Source: Streptomyces sedi (GTDB lineage Bacteria; Actinomycetota; Actinomycetes; Streptomycetales; Streptomycetaceae). Taken from it: DNA of 64,000 bases. The translations under genes were made by a program, and so were the position numbers. The stretch is taken from assembly GCF_006335015.1 (NCBI RefSeq), contig NZ_VDGT01000008.1, positions 124,001 through 188,000 on the forward strand, given 5' to 3'. A model generated the notes under the pieces. It worked only from the letters and a program-made list of their open reading frames with translations, made no database searches and was not told the DNA's origin. This document shows positions 35,149 through 44,381 of the stretch, in pieces. Every line of letters begins with the position of its first letter. The first letter of the stretch is position 1.

Positions 35149-36114
35149 ATGTTGTCGACGTCCCTCACACCGCGCTCCCCCACACCGCCCTCCCCCGTGC
35201 AGCCCGTCGTGGAGCCGCTGCTGGAACGGGCGGGGGTCACGTTGCGCCTGAAGCGGGACGACCTGATCCACCCGTTGGTCTCCGGCAACCCCCACGTCTC
35301 CGGCAACAAGTGGCGCAAACTGCGCCCCAACCTCCGCGCCGCCCGGGCCGCCGGCCACCACCGGCTGCTGACGTTCGGCGGCGCCTACTCCCACCACCTG
35401 ACCGCCACCGCGTCCGCCGCCCGCGACGCCGGCTTCGCCAGCGTCGGCCTGGTGCGCGGCGACGAACTCGCCGACCGCCCCCGCAACCCGGCCCTCGCCG
35501 CCGCCGAACGCGACGGCATGGAACTGTTCTTCCTCACCCGCGCCGAGTACCGCGCCACGCTCCGCGCGCTCCGCGACCCCGACACCGCCCGGGCCACCAC
35601 CGACCGCCTCACCGCCCGCTTCGGCCCCGCCCATGTGCTGCCGGAGGGCGGCTCCAACGCGCTCGCCGCGCACGGCGCCGCCGAGATCGTCACCGAACTC
35701 GCCGACCTCGGCCCGCGGGACGTCGTCTGCTGCCCCGTCGGCAGCGGCGGCACGCTGGCCGGCATCGCCGCCGCCCTCCCGCCCGGCGCCCGCGCCCTCG
35801 GCGTCGCCGTGCTCAAGGGCGGCGAGGGCTATCTGGAGTCCGAGGTCACCGCGCTCCACCGGGCCGGCTGGAACGGGCGCACGTTCCCCCGCTGGGAGAT
35901 CGACCACGCCCACCACGGCGGTGGATACGGCCGGATAACGCCCGAACTCGCCGCGTTCACCGACCGGTTCGAGAACGACCACGGGCTGCGCCTGGAACGC
36001 CGCTACGTCGCCAAGGCCCTCAGCTGCCTGTACCACCGCGCCGCCGGCGGCGGCTTCCCGCGCGGCACCCGCCTCACCCTCGTCGTCACCGGCGCGCCGG
36101 GCCCCTGCGACTGA
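35149..36114 (+). CDS. PLP-dependent 1-aminocyclopropane-1-carboxylate deaminase / D-cysteine desulfhydrase family enzyme
   Basis: Fold-type II PLP enzyme of 321 residues from ATG 35149. The PLP lysine lies in SGNKWRKL (about 46-53), followed by the family's FGGAYSHHLTATA (about 73-85) and the phosphate-binding loop GSGGTLAGI (about 196-204). Related enzymes open ACC to 2-oxobutyrate or degrade D-cysteine to pyruvate, H2S and ammonia; the substrate is not clear by eye, and D-cysteine desulfhydrase is the more common activity. Frame extension to 35053 is open but lacks family sequence. The next gene follows after 67 bp. Confidence 0.88.
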   Translation: MLSTSLTPRSPTPPSPVQPVVEPLLERAGVTLRLKRDDLIHPLVSGNPHVSGNKWRKLRPNLRAARAAGHHRLLTFGGAYSHHLTATASAARDAGFASVGLVRGDELADRPRNPALAAAERDGMELFFLTRAEYRATLRALRDPDTARATTDRLTARFGPAHVLPEGGSNALAAHGAAEIVTELADLGPRDVVCCPVGSGGTLAGIAAALPPGARALGVAVLKGGEGYLESEVTALHRAGWNGRTFPRWEIDHAHHGGGYGRITPELAAFTDRFENDHGLRLERRYVAKALSCLYHRAAGGGFPRGTRLTLVVTGAPGPCD

Positions 36115-36181
36115 ACGCGCACCGGCGGATGCCAGGATCGGGGGCGACCTACCCCACCGAGCAGCGAAGAGAGCACCACCG

Positions 36182-37027
36182 ATGACCCAGGGCTGGGAAC
36201 TGTCCGAAACCTACGAGAGCACCTCGGGCCAGGTGCGGTGGCAACGCCTCGGCCCCGCGACCGCCCCGCCCGTCGTCCTGCTCCACGGCACGCCGTTCTC
36301 CTCCTACGTCTGGCGCGGCATCGCCCGCGCGCTCGCCGTCGACCACCGGGTGTACGTCTGGGACATGCCGGGCTACGGCAGCTCCGCGAAGTTCGACGGG
36401 CAGGACGTCTCCCTCGCCGCCCAGGGCCGGGTCTTCCGCGAGCTGCTCGACCACTGGGAGCTGGCCGAACCCCTCGTCGCCGCCCACGACTTCGGCGGCG
36501 CGGTCGCGCTCCGCGCGCACCTCCTGCACGGCGCGCGCTACCGCCGCCTCGCGCTGGTCGACCCGGTCGCGCTGGCGCCCTGGGGGTCGCCGTTCTTCCG
36601 CCTGGTCGGCGACAACACCTTGGTCTTCGAGCAGCTGCCGCCCAACCTCCACGGCGCGCTGGTCCGCGAGTACATCACCACCGCCAGCAGCCCGGGACTC
36701 CACCCGGCCGTCCTCGAACGCCTCGCCACGCCCTGGCTCGGCGACGAGGGCCAGCCGGCCTTCTACCGCCAGATCGCCCAGGCCGAGCAGCGCTTCACCG
36801 ACGAGATCCAGGAGCGCTACCCGACCCTCGACCTGCCCGTCCACATCTGCTGGGGCGAGGACGACACCTGGATCCCCGTGGCCCGCGCCCACCAACTCGC
36901 CTCCCTGATCCCCGCAGCCACCCTCACCCTCATCCCCGGCGCCGGCCACCTCGTCCAGGAGGACACCCCAGCCGAACTCACCGCCGCCCTCCGCACCTTC
37001 CTCACGGCGGCGGAGGACACCGACTGA
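36182..37027 (+). CDS. Alpha/beta hydrolase with an aspartate nucleophile (haloalkane dehalogenase / epoxide hydrolase-like)
   Basis: A 281-residue alpha/beta fold protein. The oxyanion motif is HGTPFSSYVWR (about 34-44), the nucleophile elbow is AAHDFGGAV (about 100-108) with Asp instead of Ser, the acid lies in CWGEDDTWIP (about 222-231), and the His in GAGHLVQED (about 255-263). An Asp nucleophile is typical of haloalkane dehalogenases and epoxide hydrolases, which use a covalent ester intermediate. The lid region is short. ATG 36182 follows AAGAGAGC. It may be co-transcribed with the PLP enzyme upstream. Confidence 0.88.
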   Translation: MTQGWELSETYESTSGQVRWQRLGPATAPPVVLLHGTPFSSYVWRGIARALAVDHRVYVWDMPGYGSSAKFDGQDVSLAAQGRVFRELLDHWELAEPLVAAHDFGGAVALRAHLLHGARYRRLALVDPVALAPWGSPFFRLVGDNTLVFEQLPPNLHGALVREYITTASSPGLHPAVLERLATPWLGDEGQPAFYRQIAQAEQRFTDEIQERYPTLDLPVHICWGEDDTWIPVARAHQLASLIPAATLTLIPGAGHLVQEDTPAELTAALRTFLTAAEDTD

Positions 37028-37240
37028 GGGCGCGGCACGACGGCATCCTCGGCGGTACGGTGCGAGAGCGCCCCAACGTCCCCTGAAGTGCCTTGAACAG
37101 CTCCTTGCGTACTGCTATGGCTGACGCCGGGCTCTCGCCGCGTCAGCCGGCGTTGCGGGTGGGAGGCCGACGACGGCTTGGTCCCGGACGCGCGAGACCG
37201 CGAGGACGCCGCAGCGGCGGCATGGGGAGTTGAGGCAGAG

Positions 37241-37828
37241 ATGTGGCGGCCCAGGAGCCTGAGCGACGTCGTGAGGAACAGCGTCAAGACCGGGTCGGAC
37301 CGGGAGATCGTCCGCAGCTACCCCTACCGTTCGGCCTGCCCTTCGTCCGTCTGGGGGGAGTTGACCGAGGGCGCCTCGCAGGACATCACCCTGGCCGGGT
37401 TCACCAACTACTTCCTCTGGCTGGACCAGCCCGCCTACGTGGACACCCTGCGCCGCAAGGCCGAGGGCGGCTGCCGCGTGCGGTTTCTGCTGGGGGACCC
37501 CGAGGGTGAGGTGACGCGCCAGCGGGAGGCCGTCGAGGACGTGGCGCTCACCGTCTCGACCCGTATCCGGATCACGCTGGAGCACCTGGCCAAACTCGGC
37601 GAATCCCCGGGTGTCGAGGCCCGCTTCTCGGCCGCTTCGGACGCCACCAACCACGTCTCGCTCTCCGTCTTCCGCTTCGACCGCGACGCGTTGGTCACCC
37701 CGCACCTGGCGCGCGTCGTCGGCCACGACTCACCGATGCTGCACCTGCGCCGCCAGGCGGAGCGCGGCCTGTTCGACCGGTTCGCGGACCACGTCGAGGA
37801 GTTGTGGGAACGCGGGAGGGAAGTCTGA
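37241..37828 (+). CDS. DUF5919-like domain protein lacking its usual helix-turn-helix (shortened XRE-type regulator)
   Basis: ATG 37241 has GAGG 5 bases upstream; GTG 37178 is also in frame. The 195-residue product begins directly with EIVRSYPYRSACPSSVWGEL, a segment that in streptomycete XRE regulators follows the DNA-binding domain, and continues with a phospholipase-D-like fold (FTNYFLW, CRVRFLLGDPEG, FRFDRDALVTPHL). No helix-turn-helix precedes it in this frame. In another frame just upstream (37117 onward) ADAGLSPRQPALRVGG resembles the first helices of an XRE domain, so the 5' part may have been lost by frameshift and deletion. Role as a stand-alone domain is unknown. Confidence 0.65.
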   Translation: MWRPRSLSDVVRNSVKTGSDREIVRSYPYRSACPSSVWGELTEGASQDITLAGFTNYFLWLDQPAYVDTLRRKAEGGCRVRFLLGDPEGEVTRQREAVEDVALTVSTRIRITLEHLAKLGESPGVEARFSAASDATNHVSLSVFRFDRDALVTPHLARVVGHDSPMLHLRRQAERGLFDRFADHVEELWERGREV

Positions 37829-37881
37829 ACGGCAACCGTGACGCCCCACGGCAGCGACGCGACCGCCACGAGCGTCATCGG

Positions 37882-38217
37882 TCACCCGAAGTGCTTCACG
37901 ACCGTCGCGGGAGGAGAGCCGTCCCGGACCCACCCGGTCAGGACATGCGCCGCGACGCGTGAGAACTCCTCCCGGCTGTAGCCGTGGGTCTCGCGGTCGA
38001 AGTAGTCGTCGTTCTCGCCCGGGGCGATCTCCATGTTCCCGGTCTCAAGGGACATCTCGCAGAAGTCATCGGGGATCCCTTCGGGCGTGGCCGAAAGCGT
38101 CCGCTGTCCAGCCGTGTCGAGAACGAGGTGGAACTCTCGCTCTCCACCGTCGAGGCGGACGTGATACAGGTGGGCGTCGCCCGCACCGCTGATCAGCCTG
38201 GCGCCGAAAGACATCAC
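37882..38217 (-). CDS. Hypothetical protein
   Basis: A GTG at 38217 (or ATG 38214) follows AGGGGAGG at good spacing. The 111-residue product is acidic, soluble and not strongly biased in composition (FHLVLDTAGQRTLSATPEGIPDDF...). I do not recognise a family. It is convergent with the headless DUF5919 gene and divergent from the TerB gene. The ribosome binding site and codon bias support expression. Confidence 0.6.
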   Translation of the reverse strand: MMSFGARLISGAGDAHLYHVRLDGGEREFHLVLDTAGQRTLSATPEGIPDDFCEMSLETGNMEIAPGENDDYFDRETHGYSREEFSRVAAHVLTGWVRDGSPPATVVKHFG

Positions 38218-38472
38218 GGTGAGGACCTCCCCTCGCCGGGCGTCGGGCCACGGTTCCTGTCCACCGGTGACCAGTCAGACGCCCTCGCCGCGTTCCCGCA
38301 GGATCCCACCCCCGCATCCCGCCACCCCCGCGCCCACCGGAGGTGGGCCGTGGCCGCTCGGCGGATGGACTACCGGGGGGTAGCCGGAATAATCGCTTCA
38401 GCGGGGGAGTCGACCGTGAGGTCCGGGGCCGGGTGGCGGCCCGACGGTGCGAGGGGGTTGGGTGATCGAGGA

Positions 38473-38901
38473 GTGAGCAACGAGATCCATGACTGGCTGG
38501 CCCAGCGGAAGGCCGCGTTCCGTGGCGCGCCCTACCGGGACGCGAGCATGGCGATGTGCGCGTTGGTGGCCACGGCCGACGGTTCGGTGCATCCGGCGGA
38601 GCGCAAGCGCGTCGAGTCGCTGATCGAGGGGCACGAACGGCTGAAGCACTTCCCGCCGGACCAGCTGCTGAGGCTCTTCAACCGGCACATCGACCGGCTG
38701 AGCGGCGACTTCCGGCGGGCGAGGGGCGGGGTGCTGCGGGAGATCGCGAAGGTCAGGGACCAGCCGGCGCTGGCCAGGGCCGTGATCCGCACGGGGGTGG
38801 TGATCGCGGGCGCGGACGGGCACTACGCGCACGCGGAACGCCAGGTGATCCACGAGGTCTGCCAGCTGCTCAACGTCTCCCCCACCGAGTTCGGCCCCTG
38901 A
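38473..38901 (+). CDS. TerB-family tellurite-resistance-like protein
   Basis: A 142-residue all-helical protein from GTG 38473 (SNEIHDWLAQRKAAF). TerB landmarks are the acidic metal-binding repeats MCALVATADGSVHPAERKR (about 33-51) and GVVIAGADGHYAHAERQVI (about 112-130), each with Asp-Gly and a later Glu. TerB proteins bind Ca2+ and are associated with membrane stress and tellurite resistance systems; here it stands alone, without TerC or TerD genes, so it may serve a general stress role. GAGG overlaps close to the start; the frame upstream is shadow. Confidence 0.85.
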   Translation: MSNEIHDWLAQRKAAFRGAPYRDASMAMCALVATADGSVHPAERKRVESLIEGHERLKHFPPDQLLRLFNRHIDRLSGDFRRARGGVLREIAKVRDQPALARAVIRTGVVIAGADGHYAHAERQVIHEVCQLLNVSPTEFGP

Positions 38902-38977
38902 CCCGCGCCGGGGCGGCGCCCGACCGGAGCGCCACCCGCCCCGACGCGAATCAGGACCCGAAGTCATACGAGCGCGG

Positions 38978-39009
38978 GGGCCCCGGCGCGCGCACGCGCG
39001 CCGGGGCCC
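38978..39009. terminator. Bidirectional terminator between terB-like gene and aspS
   Basis: GGGCCCCGGCGCGC (38978-38991) and its complement (38996-39009) pair around GCAC, a 14-bp all-G/C stem between two convergent genes. Confidence 0.85.
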
Positions 39010-39033
39010 TCCCGCCGTACAGCAACCGCGTGC

Positions 39034-40812
39034 TCAGCCCTGCTTCGGGGGCTTGCGGACGCTGAGGTGCAGCTCCTTCAGCCGGGCCTCGTCGACCTCG
39101 TTGGGGGCGCCCATCAGCAGGTCCTGCGCGTTGCCGTTGAGGGGGAAGGCGATGGTCTCGCGGATGTTGGGCTCGTCGGCCAGCACCATCACGATGCGGT
39201 CCACGCCGGGCGCGATGCCGCCGTGCGGCGGCGCGCCGAAGTGGAACGCGCGGAGCATCCCGCCGAACTCCGCCTCCACCTCCTCGCGCGAGTAGCCCGC
39301 GATCTCGAACGCGCGGTACATGATCGCCGGCTCGTGGTTCCTGATCGCGCCGGAGGACAGCTCGATGCCGTTGCAGACGATGTCGTACTGCCAGGCCAGG
39401 ACGTCCAACGGGTCCTGCTTCTCCAGCCCTTCGAGCCCGCCCTGCGGCATCGAGAACGGGTTGTGCGAGAACTCGATCGCGCCGGTGTCCTCGTTCCGCT
39501 CGTACATCGGGAAGTCGACGATCCAGCAGAAGCGGAAGACGTTCTCCTCGAAGTGGCCGGCGCGCTTGGCGGCCTCGACGCGGACCGCGCCCATGATCTT
39601 CGAGACCTCGTCGAAGGCGCCGGCGCCGAAGAAGACGGCCGTGCCGGGGCCGGCGGAGAGCCGCTCGGTGAGGGCTGCGACGTTCTCCTCGGTGAGGAAC
39701 TTCGCGATCGGGCCCGTCAGTTGGCCGTCCTCGCCGACCCGCACCCAGGCCAGGCCCTGCGCGCCCTGCGCGACCGCGAACTCGCCGAGCTGGTCGAAGA
39801 ACTTGCGCGGCTGCCCCGCCGTGTCCGGCACCGCGAGGGCCCGCACGTGCTTGTCGGCGAACGCCTTGAAGCCGGAGCCGGCGAAGACGTCGGAGACGTC
39901 GACCAGTTCGAGCCGGGCCCGCAGGTCGGGCTTGTCGGAGCCGTACTTCAGCATCGCCTCGCGGAACGGGATGCGCGGGAACGGCGAGGTGACGTGGCGG
40001 CCCTCGCCGAACTCCTCGAACAGCTCGGTCATCAACCGCTCGATGACCCGGAAGACGTCCTCCTGCTCGACGAAGCTCATCTCGACGTCGAGCTGGTAGA
40101 ACTCGCCGGGCGAACGGTCGGCGCGGGCGTCCTCGTCGCGGAAGCACGGCGCGATCTGGAAGTAGCGGTCGAAGCCGGCGACCATCAGCAGCTGCTTGAA
40201 CATCTGCGGCGCCTGCGGCAGCGCGTAGAAGGTGCCGGGGTGCAGCCGGGAGGGCACCAGGAAGTCGCGCGCGCCCTCGGGCGAGGTCGCCGATAGGATC
40301 GGCGTGGACATCTCGGTGAAGCCCTGCTCGGTCATCTTGGTGCGGATCGCGGAGATCACCCGCGAGCGCAGCATGATGTTGCGGTGCATCCGCTCGCGGC
40401 GCAGGTCGAGGAAGCGGTACTCCAGCCGCCGCTCCTCGTTGACCCCGTCGTCCGCGTTGATGGTGAACGGGATCTGGTCGGCGGCGCCCAGCACCTCGAC
40501 GTCGGCGACCTCGACCTCGATCTCGCCCGTGGCCAGCTCCGCGTTGACGTTCTCCGCGCCTCGGGCGACGACCCGGCCGTCGATCCGCAGCACGGACTCC
40601 TTGCTCAGCGAGCTGAGCCGCTCCTGCACCTCGCCGGCGCCGGGCGCGTCCGGGTGGACCACCAGCTGGGTGATGCCGTAGTGGTCCCGCAGGTCGACGA
40701 AGAGGATGCCGCCCAGATTCCGGCGATTGTGCAGCCAGCCGGCCAGCCGGACGTCCTTGTCGATGTCCGCCGAACGCAGTTCGCCGCAGGTGTGGGACCG
40801 GTACCGATGCAT
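39034..40812 (-). CDS. aspS: Aspartyl-tRNA synthetase
   Basis: Charges tRNA(Asp) with aspartate. The 592-residue length fits bacterial AspRS: an N-terminal OB-fold (1-110, [24 protein letters not shown]), class II motif 1 around [16 protein letters not shown], motif 2 [19 protein letters not shown] (about 215-233), the GAD insertion domain (about 290-420) and motif 3 [14 protein letters not shown] (about 535-548). Residue 33 is Leu where many non-discriminating bacterial AspRS have His (H31 in Pseudomonas numbering), a point relevant to tRNA(Asn) misacylation. Monocistronic, with a strong terminator downstream. Confidence 0.97.
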   Translation of the reverse strand: MHRYRSHTCGELRSADIDKDVRLAGWLHNRRNLGGILFVDLRDHYGITQLVVHPDAPGAGEVQERLSSLSKESVLRIDGRVVARGAENVNAELATGEIEVEVADVEVLGAADQIPFTINADDGVNEERRLEYRFLDLRRERMHRNIMLRSRVISAIRTKMTEQGFTEMSTPILSATSPEGARDFLVPSRLHPGTFYALPQAPQMFKQLLMVAGFDRYFQIAPCFRDEDARADRSPGEFYQLDVEMSFVEQEDVFRVIERLMTELFEEFGEGRHVTSPFPRIPFREAMLKYGSDKPDLRARLELVDVSDVFAGSGFKAFADKHVRALAVPDTAGQPRKFFDQLGEFAVAQGAQGLAWVRVGEDGQLTGPIAKFLTEENVAALTERLSAGPGTAVFFGAGAFDEVSKIMGAVRVEAAKRAGHFEENVFRFCWIVDFPMYERNEDTGAIEFSHNPFSMPQGGLEGLEKQDPLDVLAWQYDIVCNGIELSSGAIRNHEPAIMYRAFEIAGYSREEVEAEFGGMLRAFHFGAPPHGGIAPGVDRIVMVLADEPNIRETIAFPLNGNAQDLLMGAPNEVDEARLKELHLSVRKPPKQG

Positions 40813-40943
40813 CGTGAGTCCAAGTCGTCAACGAGATTCCGGGGAACCGCCTCAGACTACCGTTGCCCGCCCCGGTACCGCCCCGGCGTATCCCGCCCGG
40901 GGAAAGGCGGCGAAAGTGGCGGAAACGGCATAGATTCACAGAT

Positions 40944-43166
40944 ATGCGCACCGAGGACGTGCTGGCCGCCACCCGCGTCGGCACCTGGGCCTGGGACGAC
41001 GCCAGGGGCGTGGTGACGGTCGACGCGGTCGCCGCAGAGTTGTACGGGTGGCCGCCGGAGCCCGCGAAGCTGACCGAGGCCGCGGTGCGGGCGCGCATCC
41101 ATGTCGAGGACTTCGCCAAGATCGAGCGCGTGCTGGCGCTGGCGGCCAGCGAGGGCGGCGGGCGCGTGGTCAGGGAGGTCGAGTACCGGCTGGTCGACGC
41201 CCACAACGAGGTCACCTGCCGGTTGCGCAGCAGGATGCGGATCATCGAGCCGGGCGAGGGGCCGGGGAGAAGCGGCGAGGGCGGGGAGCGGGCGGACGGG
41301 GCCGGTTCGCCCGCCGTGGTCGGCACGGTGACCCCGGTGCGCTCCTCGGACCGGCGTGAGCCGGGCGGCGACTGGGAGACGGCCAGGGCCAGGGAGACCT
41401 TCGTGCTCCGCACCGGGCAGGCGCTCTCCGAGGCCAACAGCGTGCGCGAGGTGCTGCGGGTCGTCGCCACCCTCTCCATGCCGGGCTTCACCCCCGACGG
41501 GGTCGCCGTCTTCGACCGCGAGGGCGACCGGCTGCGGCTGCTCGACTACCAGGGGCGGCCGATGGACTTCTACCACCTCGGTTTCCCGATGCCGATGGAG
41601 ACCCCCTACCCGGGTACCGAGGTAATGCGCACGGGTCGCGCGGTCTATGTCTCCTCGCCCGAGGAGTACGCCAGGCGCTACCCGGGGATCTGGCCGGTGA
41701 TCGCGCCGCTCCAGCGCCATGCCTGGGCGTTTCTGCCGCTGGTGGTGGCGGGCCGCACCATCGGGGTCTGGCTGGCGGCGTTCGACTACGCGCTGGACTT
41801 CGACTGGGAGGAACGTTCCACGTTCTCCAGCATCGCCCGGATGGTGGCGCAGGCGCTCTCCCGCGCGACGCTCAACGACACCGAGCGCGAGCTGTCCGCC
41901 GACCTCCAGCACGCGATGGGGCCGAGCCCGATGCCCCGGGTCCCGGGGCTGGCGATCGCCGCCCGCTACGTGCCGACCGGCGCCGGGCTCCAGGTGGGCG
42001 GCGACTGGTACGACGTGATCCCGCTGCCCTCCGGCCGGGTCGCGCTGGTCATCGGGGACGTGCAGGGGCACGACGTGCGGGCGGCGGCGGTGATGGCGCA
42101 GCTGCGGATCGCGCTGCGCGCCTACGCGTCCGAGGGGCACCACCCGGACGCGGTGCTCAGCCGGGCCTCGCGGTTCCTCGCCTCGCTCGGCGAGAGCTCG
42201 GGAGGGCCGGGCCCGAGGGGGGACGGCGGCGCGGCCGGTGGGGGACGGGCGGAGCCGGGCGAGGAGCCGTTCGGTGAGGCGCGGTTCGCCACCTGCCTGT
42301 ACGCGGAGGCCGACCCCGCCTCCGGAACGTTCGACATCGCGCGGGCCGGGCACCCCGAGCCCGCGGTGCTCTTCGACGACGGCGCGACGCAGCCGCACCC
42401 GACGGACGGCGGGCCGCCGCTGGGTGTGGAGCCTTCCCTCGACTACCCGGTGACCCGGCTCAGCCTCCAGCCGGGCGAGACGTTGCTGCTGTGCACGGAC
42501 GGGCTGCTGGAGACGGGCGGGCGCGACCTGGACGCCGGCTGGGAACGCGTAGGCAGGGCCGTCGCCGGGGTGCCGGGCACGGGGCTTGAGCAGTTGGCCG
42601 ACACGCTGCTGGAGTCCGTCGACCAGGTCGGGGCCGGGGGCGGGAGCGGGGCGGACGAGGACGCGAGCGCCCGCCCGCCGGGGGCGCACGGCAACGAGGA
42701 CGACATCGCGCTGCTGCTGCTCCGCCGCGAGACACCGGGCGGCCAGGTGCCGCGCGGCGGGGTCCCGGCGCGCCGTTTCGTGCTGAACGTGGGCCAGTCC
42801 GAGCCGGCCCGCATCGCGCAGGCGCGCCGCCAGCTGGGGACGCTGCTCCACGACTGGACCGACTCGGACGTGGTGGACGGCGCGGTGCTGCTGCTCTCCG
42901 AGGTGCTGACCAACGTGCTCACCCACACGGACGGCGACGCGATGACGGTCGCGGAGACCGGCGGGCTGGTGGGTGACCGGACGCTGCGGGTCGAGGTGAC
43001 GGACGCGTCCGACGCGCTTCCGCAGCGTCGGGAGCCGGGCGAACTGGCCTCTTCGGGGCGGGGGTTGCTGCTGCTGGAGGAGCTGGCCGACGCGTGGGGC
43101 GCGCAGCCGAGGGGGGCGGGCAAGACGATCTGGTTCGAACTGGGCGAACGCTCCGGCGCGTCCTGA
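40944..43166 (+). CDS. SpoIIE-type protein phosphatase with PAS, GAF and anti-sigma kinase-like domains
   Basis: From ATG 40944 the product is 740 residues: PAS domain (about 1-110), GAF domain (about 150-310), a PP2C/SpoIIE phosphatase domain (about 320-590; metal-binding GGDWYDVIPLPSGRVALVIGDVQGHD near 354-380 and CTDGLLE near 520), and a HATPase domain of the RsbW type (about 615-735; NVLTHT as N-box, SSGRGLLLLEELAD as G-box). Such proteins in streptomycetes dephosphorylate anti-anti-sigma factors and can phosphorylate them in turn, so signal input, phosphatase and switch kinase are combined. Low-complexity Gly/Pro inserts interrupt the phosphatase domain. No sigma factor gene is near. Confidence 0.93.
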   Translation: MRTEDVLAATRVGTWAWDDARGVVTVDAVAAELYGWPPEPAKLTEAAVRARIHVEDFAKIERVLALAASEGGGRVVREVEYRLVDAHNEVTCRLRSRMRIIEPGEGPGRSGEGGERADGAGSPAVVGTVTPVRSSDRREPGGDWETARARETFVLRTGQALSEANSVREVLRVVATLSMPGFTPDGVAVFDREGDRLRLLDYQGRPMDFYHLGFPMPMETPYPGTEVMRTGRAVYVSSPEEYARRYPGIWPVIAPLQRHAWAFLPLVVAGRTIGVWLAAFDYALDFDWEERSTFSSIARMVAQALSRATLNDTERELSADLQHAMGPSPMPRVPGLAIAARYVPTGAGLQVGGDWYDVIPLPSGRVALVIGDVQGHDVRAAAVMAQLRIALRAYASEGHHPDAVLSRASRFLASLGESSGGPGPRGDGGAAGGGRAEPGEEPFGEARFATCLYAEADPASGTFDIARAGHPEPAVLFDDGATQPHPTDGGPPLGVEPSLDYPVTRLSLQPGETLLLCTDGLLETGGRDLDAGWERVGRAVAGVPGTGLEQLADTLLESVDQVGAGGGSGADEDASARPPGAHGNEDDIALLLLRRETPGGQVPRGGVPARRFVLNVGQSEPARIAQARRQLGTLLHDWTDSDVVDGAVLLLSEVLTNVLTHTDGDAMTVAETGGLVGDRTLRVEVTDASDALPQRREPGELASSGRGLLLLEELADAWGAQPRGAGKTIWFELGERSGAS

Positions 43167-43199
43167 GGCCGGGCCCGGACCCGCGCCCCCGGCGCCGCC

Positions 43200-44198
43200 T
43201 CAACGCGCCGGCGGCGCGAGCAGGTGGTGGCCGCGGCTGGTCAGGCGGTGGATCACGTGGGCGCCGTCGCGTCGGCTGTGGACCAGGCCCGCGTCGCGGA
43301 GCACCTTCAGATGGCCGCTGACCGACGGCGCCGGCATCCCGAGGCGCGCGGCGATCGAGCCGGTCGTCGAGGCGGCGGCGAGCGCGCCGAGTACCCGGGC
43401 CCGGCTGGCGCCGAGCAGCGCGGCGAGGGCCCGCGCCTGCCGGTCGGGCCGCGGCGGCGTCCCTGGCGGGCGGGAGACCGGGTAGACCACGACCGGCGGC
43501 AGCGCGGGGTCGGCGACGGCGATCGGCGTGGTGTGGCAGAAGAACGAGGGGATCAGCCGCAGGCCCCGCCCCCGCAGCCGCAGGTCGAGGTCCACGGGAT
43601 AGGGCGCGGTGAGCACCGGGTCCCGCCAGGTGAACGGCTCCAGTTGGCCCAGCAGCGCCACCAGACCGCCCTCCAGCGCCGCCGCGCGCCGCTCCGCGTC
43701 GGCGGCGACGGTGGAGGCGACCCGGCTCCAGTCGGGCGCGATCAGCCGGGTGTGGATCTGGAGCACGGCGTCGGCGACCCGGTCGAGCAACCCGCGGTCG
43801 CCGGAGGCGAGTTGACCGGTCCACGGGGGCAGGTCCCGGTGCCTGGCCGCCTCGCGCAGCTCGCGGGCGAGCCGGGCGGCTGAGGTGGCGCGCAGGGTGT
43901 CGAGCCCGGCGGACATGCCCTCCTCCGACTCGGTGGGGGTCAGGAAGTCGGGGAAGTAGGGGGCGTCGGCCGGCGCCAGGTCGTTCAACAGCCGGCAGGC
44001 CGCGCGGAGTTCACCGCCCTCGCGGAGTCGTTCCGCCGCTCTCCGCCGCCACGGCCGGAGCGGGGGCGGGAGCCGGCCCGGGGGAGTGGACAGCACATGG
44101 AGCCCGAGGATCGCCTCCCACATCGGGTCCGCTGACTTCGCCAACTGGACGTAGCGGAAGTCGCGGTCCTGGAAGTGGATGCGCAGCACGCCGGGCAT
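43200..44198 (-). CDS. ArsR-type winged helix-turn-helix regulator with large N-terminal domain
   Basis: ATG 44198 gives 332 residues (MPGVLRIHFQDRDF). The first about 250 residues form an alpha-rich domain common to a group of streptomycete regulators (DLRYVQLAKSADPMWEAILGLHVL type) and are not recognised as a known sensor. The C-terminus (about 255-330) is an ArsR-like winged helix (STTGSIAARLGMPAPSVSGHLKVLRDAGLVHSRR). The usual Cys metal site is absent. It lies convergent with the SpoIIE-type gene and divergent from the esterase gene; the esterase is a possible target. Confidence 0.85.
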   Translation of the reverse strand: MPGVLRIHFQDRDFRYVQLAKSADPMWEAILGLHVLSTPPGRLPPPLRPWRRRAAERLREGGELRAACRLLNDLAPADAPYFPDFLTPTESEEGMSAGLDTLRATSAARLARELREAARHRDLPPWTGQLASGDRGLLDRVADAVLQIHTRLIAPDWSRVASTVAADAERRAAALEGGLVALLGQLEPFTWRDPVLTAPYPVDLDLRLRGRGLRLIPSFFCHTTPIAVADPALPPVVVYPVSRPPGTPPRPDRQARALAALLGASRARVLGALAAASTTGSIAARLGMPAPSVSGHLKVLRDAGLVHSRRDGAHVIHRLTSRGHHLLAPPAR

Positions 44199-44381
44199 GG
44201 GCCGATGGTGGCGCTCTCCACCCGCGTCCACAAGGGGTGTTCGGCGGGGATCGAAAAGCGCGACCCCTCGTTCGGTTGTCGTGTACCTACCATTCCGGTG
44301 GCGTTTCCGCCCCGCACCTTCCCTTCCCCTTCCTTCCCGGAATCCGCTCCCCCGGATTCCCCCTTCCCCACGGAGGTCGCG

